The position numbers and the translations under genes were made by a program. Under the pieces are notes generated by a model. The model saw only the letters and a list, made by a program, of their open reading frames with translations. It was not told the origin of the DNA and did no database searches. DNA of 46,512 nucleotides from Pseudomonas lactucae (GTDB taxonomy: Bacteria > Pseudomonadota > Gammaproteobacteria > Pseudomonadales > Pseudomonadaceae). Below, piece after piece: positions 7,642 to 16,807 of the stretch (the stretch's first letter is position 1; each line of letters starts with the position of its first letter). The DNA lies in assembly GCF_016937615.1 (NCBI RefSeq), contig NZ_JAFHKI010000083.1, positions 1 through 46,512 on the forward strand. Direction: 5' to 3'.

Positions 7642-8412
7642 ATGATCCGTCTTAGTACCCCGCAGGTTTCGACCTTGCCCCAGGGAGTCCGTCATTTCGC
7701 TGAGTTGACCAGTCGCTTAGGCACCCCGGAATTTCCCGTTGCGCTGTTGGATTACCTTGGCCAATGGGCGAACTGTCAGCATTTTTCAGTCCTGCGCATG
7801 GATGGCCAGCGGCCGCAATTGCTGTCTTCCGGCACTCGACACCAGGACGCCAGTCTGGTGCTGCGCTGTGGTAAGGCCTATATCGAGCGCTACTATCGGT
7901 ACGACCCTTTGTTCGAGCCGTTGCTTGCGGCCCCAGGCCAAGTTGGCCATCTGCTGGCCCAGGATATCCGCTTTATGCCGTATCGAGAGTCGATCTATCA
8001 GCGCAATGGCATGATTGAGCGCCTATCGAGCCTGTACCTGGACGAACAAGCGCGGCCGGTGTTGTTCAATCTCTACCGGCACCGCGATCAGGGTTTCTTC
8101 AGCGATGGTGAGCTGGAGATGTGCGAGTCGCTCAACCCTTCGTTATTGCAATTACTGCGTGGTCATCTGGCGCTTACTGGTTTGAGCTGTACAGTCGATC
8201 ACCACCAGCAATTGCTCCAGCGCTGCCCTGACCTCACGACGCAAGAGTTGAATATCTGCAGCCGATTGCTTCGAGGAATGTCTCATGCAGGTATCGCGGC
8301 TGATTTGGCAATAAAGGAAAGCACTGTGAAAACCTACCGTAATCGGGCGTTTGATCGACTCGGGATCCACTTCCGCAGCCAGTTGTTTGCGCTGTTCTCA
8401 GCGACGAGTTGA
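7642..8412 (+). CDS. LuxR-type transcriptional regulator
   Basis: DNA-binding regulator of 256 residues. The C-terminal domain (about 193-250) is a clear LuxR/GerE helix-turn-helix: LTTQELNICSRLLRGMSHAG, then ADLAIKESTVKTYRNRAFDRLG. The N-terminal 180 residues are an alpha/beta sensor-like domain (ALLDYLGQWANCQHFSVLRM, IERYYRYDPLFEPLL). It lacks obvious phospho-receiver residues and does not show the usual acyl-homoserine-lactone pocket signature clearly. It is divergent from the porin-MFS-reductase-oxygenase cluster and is probably its regulator, sensing the substrate. No good ribosome-binding site precedes the ATG. Confidence 0.85.
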   Translation: MIRLSTPQVSTLPQGVRHFAELTSRLGTPEFPVALLDYLGQWANCQHFSVLRMDGQRPQLLSSGTRHQDASLVLRCGKAYIERYYRYDPLFEPLLAAPGQVGHLLAQDIRFMPYRESIYQRNGMIERLSSLYLDEQARPVLFNLYRHRDQGFFSDGELEMCESLNPSLLQLLRGHLALTGLSCTVDHHQQLLQRCPDLTTQELNICSRLLRGMSHAGIAADLAIKESTVKTYRNRAFDRLGIHFRSQLFALFSATS

Positions 8413-8413
8413 A

Positions 8414-8436
8414 ACGTTCGATGAGAACTCGAACGT
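8414..8436 (+). terminator. Hairpin just after the LuxR gene
   Basis: ACGTTCGA/TCGAACGT form a perfect 8-bp stem with a 7-base loop directly after the regulator's stop. There is no T-run, so it may be a weak terminator or a 3' stabilising hairpin. Confidence 0.4.
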
Positions 8437-8665
8437 CATGCATTTAGGCAGTCATGTTCACGGGGTCATCATTTGTGAGTTCGGTTGGGCGGGTGTTGAA
8501 TAGGGAAACGAGATTTTGACCCCTTCTCAGCCTGCAAAAATAGAGTTCGACTAGTGTTCGATGCCCTGTTTTGGAATCATTCCTTCTCGGCTCTCGATCC
8601 TCAGGAGACCATCAGTAAGTTATGTTGTAAGCGGATAACGGTAACCGTCCGAGCAGCCCCATCGG

Positions 8666-8987
8666 ATTTCGAAGCACTTCAGTGCCTGCCTTGAACCCAC
8701 TGAGATTGATATTCGGACGGTGGAATCGCTCGAACACATTGGTATCGAGACCGGCAGCCTGCGCAGCAAGTCGATCGATGAATTCGAGGGGCAGAAGTTT
8801 CACTACGTCATCACGCTATGTGACAAGTCTTCCGAAGAAGCTTCGCGAATGCCGACTTCCAGTGAGGTGATCGTGTGGAGTTTTGAAGACCCGACCACCA
8901 GTGAAAAAACATGAGCCTTTCCGCCATGCACTTCAAGAGATTCACGACCGCATCAAAATGTACGTCACAGTGAAGACAAGACCGTGA
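8666..8987 (+). pseudogene. LMW phosphatase / ArsC-like fragment, frameshifted
   Basis: The plus-strand frame reads FSACLEPTEIDIRTVESLEH, then RSKSIDEFEGQKFHYVITLC and DKSSEEASRMP, matching the middle of the low-molecular-weight tyrosine phosphatase/arsenate reductase family, whose usual length is about 140-160 residues. A stop follows at 8912, but the next frame continues EPFRHALQEIHDRIKMYVTV to a TGA at 8985. The two frames join if one A is removed from the A6 run at 8904-8909. The N-terminal P-loop (CxxxxxR) is missing, so the fragment is both truncated and frameshifted. No other ars genes are nearby. Confidence 0.65.
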
Positions 8988-9202
8988 TGTTGGACTCGCG
9001 GTGTCGGTGTAGGCCACAAGCTGGTCGATTTTGTCGGCCGTACGCGTTCGCAGTGACAGCCACCATACGCAGTGGCAGCTTTTAATGGAGCAATGCACAG
9101 ACGTTCAGTTTTGGTAACGAAGCCCCTGTGACGTCAAGTGCTGCTGAGAGTGATCCAAAAACTTAGACGTATCGACATTTAGGAGGAAAAGGCTTCTGAG
9201 CG

Positions 9203-10992
9203 TTGCCTACTAACATCAGCAACGCCTATTCCATGGATGCCATCTCCAAACCGACTACAGATATTTATGACCGTGTAGAGATCGTACGCGGCGCAACCGG
9301 TTTGATGGAGGGCGCAGGCAACCCGTCAGCGGCGATCAACCTCGTGCGCAAACGCCCAACGGCAGCGCCCCAGGCCCTGATCGAGACATCCGTAGGCTCG
9401 TGGGATGACTACAAGACCATGGTCGACCTGTCTTCCCCACTGAACCAGGAAGGCACACTCCGTGGGCGTACCGTACTGACCTACAACAACGCCAACAGCT
9501 ACATGGACACGGCGAAAAAAGAAAACCAGGTGTTCTACAGCATCCTGGAAGCCGACCTGGCGGAAAACACCATGGCGACCCTGGGGTTCACCTACCAGAA
9601 GGACCGCAACTCCGGTTATGACTGGTCGGGTTTGCCAACGCGAGCAGACGGTGGTTTCTATCCACTGTCGCGCTCCACGTCACTGACCGGTAAATGGAAC
9701 CACCTGGACAAGCGCAACACCACGATCTTTGCCGATATCCAACACTACTTTGACAACGATTGGAAACTGATAGTCTCCGCCAACCAGACGTGGGCCAAAT
9801 CCGACTTCCTCGGCAACTTTACCCAGCGTGTGAGCGGTACGGATGACAGCTTCCGCCTGCAACCACGACACTTCCGCTACGACGACACCCAGACTGGGGT
9901 GGATATGTACCTGTCAGGCCCTTTCCAGTTCCTGGGGAAGCAGCATGACTTCGTCGTCGGGAGTAACGTGCGCGTCGATGATTTCGACTATCACGGCGGT
10001 AACGACACCTCCTACAACTACGTTTTCGACATCAACAACCCAAATGCTTTCGACCCACCGAAGCCAACCGCGTTGAACGCCAGCAAGTGGAAGTACAACC
10101 AGACCCAGAAACAGGCCGGCGTGTATGCGGCGAGCCGCTTCAGCCTGACCGACTCGACCAAATTGATCCTGGGCAGCCGGGCCAGTTGGTTCAAATCGGA
10201 AAGCCTGACCAATGTGACGCGGCCCATCCGCGGGGAATAAACCAAGAAGGGCGAGATCACACCGTACGCCGGGCTCGTGCAGGAGCTGAATGAAAACTTC
10301 TCGGCCTATGCCAGCTACACCGAGATTTTCAAACCGCAGAGCAACCTCGACGCCAGCGGCAAGACGCTCAAGCCAATGACCGGTTCCAACTATGAGTTGG
10401 GCTTGAAGGGCGAGTTTCTCGACAAGCGCCTGACCACGGCCATTGCCTTGTTCCAGTCCGATCAGACAGGACGCGCAGAGGCCGTCAGCGAAAGCGAAGC
10501 AGAGATCATTTGCCCGAATGGCTGCTACCGCGCCTCGGAAAAAGTCCGCAACCGTGGGATCGACCTGGAGATCAACGGAGCCCTGACGTCGACTGGAACG
10601 TATCGGGTGGCTACACGTACACCCAGTCCAAATACATCTCGGGCGAACAGAAAGGTGATGACTTCTCGGCCTCCTCCCCGCGCCATCTGTTCAAGATCGC
10701 CACGGACTACCGTCTGCCAGGCGTGCTGAACAAAACACGCGTGGGCGGCAGCATCTTTGCCCAAAGCAAGATGACCCAGACCGAAGTGGGCGAAACCTAC
10801 AAAATCCAGCAAGGTGGCTACACCCTGACCAACCTGCACGCGATCTACGAGATCAACAAGAACCTGGAAGTGCAGTACAATCTGGACAACGTCTTCGACA
10901 AGAAGTACATCCAGACCACGGGCAACACCAACTACTGGAACTTCTACGGCGAACCCCGCAACTTCAACCTTGCGCTACGGGCCAAGTTCTAA
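9203..10992 (+). pseudogene. TonB-dependent siderophore receptor, broken
   Basis: Outer-membrane ferric-siderophore receptor (FpvA/PupB-like) with three lesions. The 5' part is missing: the frame begins within the plug domain (ISKPTTDIYDRVEIVRGATG), so the signal peptide, signalling domain and early plug are gone. An in-frame TAA stands at 10238-10240, and the same frame continues directly (TKKGEITPYAGLVQELNENF). Near 10590 one base is missing, after which the next frame reads DWNVSGGYTYTQSKYISGEQ to the normal beta-barrel C-terminus (NLALRAKF, ending in F). About 1.8 kb of the usual 2.4 kb remains. The codon usage looks like ordinary Pseudomonas, so decay appears fairly recent. Confidence 0.85.
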
Positions 10993-11005
10993 GATCTATC
11001 AGAAG

Positions 11006-11021
11006 GCGGATATACATCCGC
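11006..11021 (+). other. Hairpin after the receptor remnant
   Basis: GCGGAT/ATCCGC with a 4-base loop lies 14 bases after the receptor stop. It could be the remains of its terminator, although no T-run follows. Confidence 0.35.
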
Positions 11022-11140
11022 AGTCCTCTCATAAGATTCCGTACACGGCGTTTCAGAGTGTGCTCCTAGGCCGATTTGCCGTTTCCGTTATCGAAATCAA
11101 TCAGCCAATAGCTGCCCTCCGCGAAGGGCCGCTTCTGGAC

Positions 11141-11317
11141 GATTCTGTTGAAAAGGTCGGTTTGCCCTGAACGCTCGAATATTGATGGGTGAAACACCTC
11201 TTTTACACGCAGCCACGTGAAATCCGAATCCTGAACCTTCGGCGCAAAACACAGATTTCAATCTCAGATGCGTACTTTTCTGCTATGGAGACCGAAGCCG
11301 ACTTTTTCAATAGAATC
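11141..11317. repeat. Inverted-repeat pair, possible mini-element ends
   Basis: GATTCTGTTGAAAAGGTCGG at 11141-11160 matches the reverse complement of 11298-11317 at 18 of 20 positions. The two copies face each other across about 137 bases. GATTCTGTTGAAAAAGTCGG-like words are common at ends of Pseudomonas insertion sequences, but the family cannot be fixed from this alone. Confidence 0.4.
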
Positions 11318-11417
11318 GGCCGGTTGTTGACCTTCAGCTAGAGGTTGAATTGCCCGGATTTTCCTAAGCGAAGAGTGAGCAAATGCACGGTCAGTAGCAT
11401 AGTAATATCGCGTCGAT

Positions 11418-11519
11418 TCAGCGGGTTGGTTTACGTGGTAATTTAGGAACCACGCCAAATGCTTGTTGCCGGCCATAGCCAAAATTGCGCCCGTCACGTT
11501 GACGTACTAGTAGTGCCAT
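11418..11519 (-). pseudogene. N-terminal stub of a second phage-type integrase
   Basis: A minus-strand ATG at 11519 with a good GAGGAG ribosome-binding site opens MALLVRQRDGRNFGYGRQQA. This is the start expected of the integrase-domain proteins with the 'GRNFGYGRQ' N-terminus found on many Pseudomonas and enterobacterial mobile elements. Similarity stops after about 22 residues and the frame ends at 11418. It is probably the cut-off front end of such a gene, which suggests more than one mobile element contributed to the island. Confidence 0.5.
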
Positions 11520-11809
11520 TTTCGAACTCCTCATGAAGCCAAAAATTTTAAAACCTTCCTCACGTCATCCCGCCAAGAATGTTGAGTGTTATCAGGGATC
11601 AAGGCCCCTGCGACCTGCGAGGGTTGTCCACTAACGCGGGACTGGCGGCTCTTTACGACCGGGAGCTTGGGCATCTCATGACCTGGCCTCCTGAACACTT
11701 CCGAGGAAGCGGGCGGGTGGGGGCTGCATCGGCTGACGAAACCAACGCCGCGAGATCCTGAGTCAGGTAAAAGCAGTGATGCGATCACCGGGGCATGCCT
11801 GACTGTCAG

Positions 11810-12190
11810 TCAGGTGCAGTCCATTTCTTGGGTTGCGGCACCATCATCTGCATCGCTGTTGCTGGTGACTTCTGTGTTTGTCACGCTGATTGTCACGAGG
11901 GGGAATGCCGCAAAGCCTTGTACGACGTGGCTTGCAGCAGTGGTACGAGCGCCCGTCTCTTTCCGGGAGAAAGAGACGGGCACAGGTTGGCGCAAGGAAA
12001 TGGCCAAGCGGATAGGTTGCTGCAGAGCAGCTATGAAAGGGTATGAGTTGCCGCAGTAGGCACACTGGTAAAAGAAGGCATCCATCACATCGCTGTGACC
12101 GTGCGAGCTGCCGGACGCTAATCGCACTTTGGGAGAACCACCACGGGGTGGCGTAGCCTTAAAGGTTCTGGCTACCTGGGTTGCTGTCAA
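11810..12190 (-). CDS. Hypothetical ORF of a kind often seen in Pseudomonas
   Basis: A 126-codon frame begins at a TTG (12190). It contains a segment that resembles frames annotated in several Pseudomonas accessory regions (FKATPPRGGSPKVRLASGSS, then FYQCAYCGNSYPFIAALQ). It has a CxxC pair but no recognisable domain, an unusual start codon and no strong ribosome-binding site. Overlapping frames on the plus strand are also open, so this may be a conserved non-coding repeat that is merely open. I cannot assign a function. Confidence 0.3.
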   Translation of the reverse strand: MTATQVARTFKATPPRGGSPKVRLASGSSHGHSDVMDAFFYQCAYCGNSYPFIAALQQPIRLAISLRQPVPVSFSRKETGARTTAASHVVQGFAAFPLVTISVTNTEVTSNSDADDGAATQEMDCT

Positions 12191-12221
12191 TGACAGCGCT
12201 TTGCCCGATCTTTTCTACGCC

Positions 12222-12311
12222 TGTGGATAATTCGGGTCAAGGCTCGAATTTTCGGGAGTTCTGCGGCTGTGGATGAAATTATCCAACGGTGGAAATCAGT
12301 GGTTTTCCACA
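12222..12311. other. Cluster of DnaA-box-like 9-mers
   Basis: Within 90 bases there are TGTGGATAA (12222-12230, the perfect DnaA-box consensus on the minus strand), TGTGGATGA (12268-12276), TTATCCAAC (12279-12287) and TTTTCCACA (12303-12311). The stretch is followed by AT-rich sequence (GATTTTTTAAG). It may be an origin-like or DnaA-regulated region belonging to the mobile element. No iterons or replication gene are visible next to it. Confidence 0.4.
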
Positions 12312-12348
12312 GATAGTTGCGTGGGCTTTAGATTTTTTAAGTGAGGTC

Positions 12349-12382
12349 ATCCAAGAGGGCGGCTTTGCAGCCCTGCTTGGAT
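12349..12382. other. Long imperfect hairpin
   Basis: ATCCAAG and CTTGGAT pair at the base, with AGGGC/GCCCT inside, giving a 34-base stem-loop between the DnaA-box cluster and the integrase 3' end. There is no T-run. It may be a terminator remnant of the integrase gene or a recombination structure. Confidence 0.35.
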
Positions 12383-12499
12383 GGACCCGCGTGGAAGGCT
12401 GGGTTGTGGAGATCTCACCGGCTTACCAGTGTTGGAATGCGCCACGGTAGTTTTGCAAGGCGACGATGTTGTCGTCGAGCGGGTCGAATTCGTGAGGTA

Positions 12500-13837
12500 T
12501 TAAGTGATCACTGAGTCGCCGTTGAGTCTGTCTCGATAGGCTGCATTTTGGGGAGGATCATCTTGGTGTGCCGGGCGTGCTGTAATTGACGGTGCAGAAG
12601 GGCGTGCGAGGAACTGATTAACGCGAGTATCGAATTGATCGCGAAGGTTGGCTGTAATGCCTTCTTTGAGGGCATCGAGATAGTCTGCATACCACTGCAT
12701 CATGATCCGACGTTGCGGCAGGTATAAGGCTTGATTGTACTCACCAGAGATGCCACCCTCGACGTGAGCCAGCTGGCTTTCGACATGATCCTTCAGCCAG
12801 CCATGTTCGCGCAGCAGCGTGCTTGCGGTATGACGAGTGCCATGGCTGACGAGTCGTCCTTTATAGCCGATCTTGGCGAACACCAAGTTGATCGTGTTTT
12901 CACTGATGACTGGCTGCTTTTCACCATTGCCTGGGAATAGATACCGGCTGCGTCCAGTGCTTTGATTCAGTTTGGTAAGCATGGCAATCAATTGATGAGG
13001 TAGAGGGCTGACGTAATCTCTGCGCATCTTCATGCGAGCGGCCGGGATGGTCCATATCCCTTCTTCGAAATCGATCTCTTCCCATTTTGCATAGCGAACC
13101 ATGCCGGGGCGGCTCGCCGTCAGAATTGTCATCCATGATGCAATCCTCGCTGGTAGCCGGCTGGTGGTCTTGCTTAAGGCTCGGAGAAACTCAGGTAGTT
13201 CGTGTTCGTGCAGATGTGGGTAGTGTTGAGTGGGCGGTGGAGCTATCGCAATGGCATGGAGTTCGGAGGCTGGATTGTGTTCGCACAGGCCGCGTGCAAT
13301 GGCTTGACTGAAAATCTGTTTCAGCCAGGTTCGGGTCTTGTCCGCAACATTGAAGGCGCCTCGTTTTTCGATGCAGGCCTGCAGTTTTGCGCAGTCGCTT
13401 CGAGTGATGAGTTCCAGTTGTTTCTCGCCGAGAGCGGGCAGTAGATCCTTATCGAGATAGTCGCGGATCTTCTTCAGCGTCGCGCTGCTGCGGCCGGAGT
13501 CCGCTTTGAATTGGTACCAGTACTCCGCGGCTCGCTTGAAGGTGTTGAGCCCGGCCTCCTGCTGTCGCAGTTTGTCATCGCGACGTTTGGTGCCGGGGTT
13601 GGTGCCTTGCTTGAGAAGGTTGCGGCATTCTGCGGCTCGTTCACGAGCTTCCTGCAAGGAGATATGCGGATACACGCCCAGTGACATGCGCGCGGCCCGA
13701 CCCTGATAGGTGTACCGGAAGTGCCAGTACTTGCTGCCGTTGGGTTTCACCAGCAGGGCAAGACCCGAACTATCACTCAAGGTGAACGGTCTGTCGGCAG
13801 GCTTGGACGCTTTGATTTGCAAGGCGGTCAATGGCAT
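12500..13837 (-). CDS. P4-type tyrosine recombinase (island integrase)
   Basis: Site-specific recombinase of 445 residues. The N-terminus (MPLTALQIKASKPADRPFTL, LVKPNGSKYWHFRY) is the arm-DNA-binding domain of P4-like integrases, followed by a core-binding SAM-like domain around 100-190 and the catalytic domain. Visible catalytic residues are Arg in SRPGMV, HGTRH for the H-x-x-R box, the QLAHVEGG histidine, and the nucleophilic Tyr in SGEYNQALY. I chose the ATG at 13837 because it gives the family's usual N-terminus; a 23-residue upstream extension has no family similarity. The gene lies 163 bases from the tRNA-Leu 3' end, reading away from it, the normal arrangement for tRNA-targeting elements. 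It looks intact. Confidence 0.92.
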   Translation of the reverse strand: MPLTALQIKASKPADRPFTLSDSSGLALLVKPNGSKYWHFRYTYQGRAARMSLGVYPHISLQEARERAAECRNLLKQGTNPGTKRRDDKLRQQEAGLNTFKRAAEYWYQFKADSGRSSATLKKIRDYLDKDLLPALGEKQLELITRSDCAKLQACIEKRGAFNVADKTRTWLKQIFSQAIARGLCEHNPASELHAIAIAPPPTQHYPHLHEHELPEFLRALSKTTSRLPARIASWMTILTASRPGMVRYAKWEEIDFEEGIWTIPAARMKMRRDYVSPLPHQLIAMLTKLNQSTGRSRYLFPGNGEKQPVISENTINLVFAKIGYKGRLVSHGTRHTASTLLREHGWLKDHVESQLAHVEGGISGEYNQALYLPQRRIMMQWYADYLDALKEGITANLRDQFDTRVNQFLARPSAPSITARPAHQDDPPQNAAYRDRLNGDSVIT

Positions 13838-13934
13838 CGCTGTATACCTCCGGTTCTCGAACTGGAATATGTACAGAAAATGTACCAAAAAGAGGCTGGC
13901 TTGCAAGAGATGGGGGTGGAACCCCAGAGACCAA

Positions 13935-13957
13935 AAAGCCCGCAGTTAGCGGGCTTT
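13935..13957 (-). terminator. Terminator of tRNA-Leu (island copy)
   Basis: AAAGCCCGC/GCGGGCTTT form a perfect stem with a 5-base loop. On the minus strand the stem is followed by a short T-run (TTTTTGG). It lies downstream of the tRNA and upstream of the integrase, so it separates their transcription. Confidence 0.75.
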
Positions 13958-14000
13958 AGAGGTGTTGAGTAGACGTTGGTAATCGTCTATGTGCTGCAAA

Positions 14001-14084
14001 TGGTGCCCCGAGGAGACTCGAACTCCCACTCCTTTCGAAAACGGATTTTGAATCCGCCGCGTCTACCAATTCCGCCATCAGGGC
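14001..14084 (-). tRNA. tRNA-Leu(CAA)
   Basis: The minus strand reads GCCCTGATGGCGGAATTGGT at the 5' end and ends in CACCA. Acceptor pairing GCCCTGA/TCGGGGC is complete with one G-U pair. The anticodon loop is TTCAAAA, giving anticodon CAA (codon UUG). A long variable arm, expected for a leucine tRNA, and a GTTCGAG T-loop are present. CCA is encoded. Its 3' end is the attachment site of the island to the left, so the CCA-proximal part may have been supplied by the element. Confidence 0.95.
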
Positions 14085-14097
14085 TCAATGGCGGCGA

Positions 14098-14126
14098 AGT
14101 ATAGAGATGAGATTACCGTTGGTCAA
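14098..14126 (-). promoter_or_regulatory. sigma-70 promoter of tRNA-Leu
   Basis: On the minus strand TTGACC (14121-14126) and TATACT (14098-14103) are separated by exactly 17 bases, followed by the tRNA 5' end 13 bases later. This is close to consensus and well placed. Confidence 0.8.
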
Positions 14127-14192
14127 TCACGTTTCATGGTCAATTTTCACTATTTCCGCTAGACTTCCCGGCCCTGCTAGACGAACCCCATC

Positions 14193-16363
<2,171 letters not shown>

Positions 16364-16406
16364 GTTTTCCGACCCTAAGATTCACTATTTGCAACTGGAG
16401 TGCTAA

Positions 16407-16745
16407 ATGAGCTTTTTTATCTCTAACGCCATGGCCGACGCCGCCGCACCTGCTGCTGCCGGCCCTATGGGCGGTGGTTTCGAGTGGATTTTCCTGGTCG
16501 GCTTCCTGGTCATCTTCTATCTGATGATCTGGCGCCCACAGGCCAAGCGTGCCAAAGAGCAGAAAAACCTGCTGGGCAGCCTGCAGAAAGGCGACGAAGT
16601 GGTGACCACTGGCGGTATCGCCGGCAAGATCACCAAGGTTTCCGATGCTTTCGTGGTATTGGAAGTCTCCGACACCGTGGAAATGAAATTCCAGAAGGGC
16701 GCCATCGCCGCCACGCTGCCAAAAGGCACGCTCAAAGCGATCTAA
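16407..16745 (+). CDS. yajC: Sec translocon accessory subunit YajC
   Basis: Small inner-membrane protein (112 residues) that associates with SecDF and the SecYEG channel. It has one membrane helix (EWIFLVGFLVIFYLMIWRPQ, about 25-44) and a soluble C-terminal domain (GDEVVTTGGIAGKITKVSDA). An alanine-rich stretch precedes the helix. A GGAG ribosome-binding site lies upstream of the ATG. It is followed by secD after 62 bases with a GC hairpin between them. Confidence 0.96.
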   Translation: MSFFISNAMADAAAPAAAGPMGGGFEWIFLVGFLVIFYLMIWRPQAKRAKEQKNLLGSLQKGDEVVTTGGIAGKITKVSDAFVVLEVSDTVEMKFQKGAIAATLPKGTLKAI

Positions 16746-16766
16746 GTAACAACCTTTACCAATCGA

Positions 16767-16787
16767 CGGGGCGCGCAAGGCGCCCCG
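16767..16787 (+). other. GC-rich hairpin between yajC and secD
   Basis: CGGGGCGC/GCGCCCCG form a perfect 8-bp stem with a 5-base loop. There is no T-run, so a role in partial attenuation or mRNA stability is more likely than full termination. Confidence 0.5.
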
Positions 16788-16807
16788 CGTTATAAGCGGG
16801 CGGCGTG

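Larger units (their letters stand above)
11022..11809. other. Degenerate stretch without intact genes
   Basis: Apart from an inverted-repeat pair and an integrase stub listed separately, I see no recognisable gene here. The open frames in this stretch have no known domains and no good ribosome-binding sites. Confidence 0.5.

Noticed and set aside
12731..13311. Plus-strand frames opposite the integrase.
   Set aside because: The integrase on the minus strand has all recombinase motifs; the opposite frames have none.
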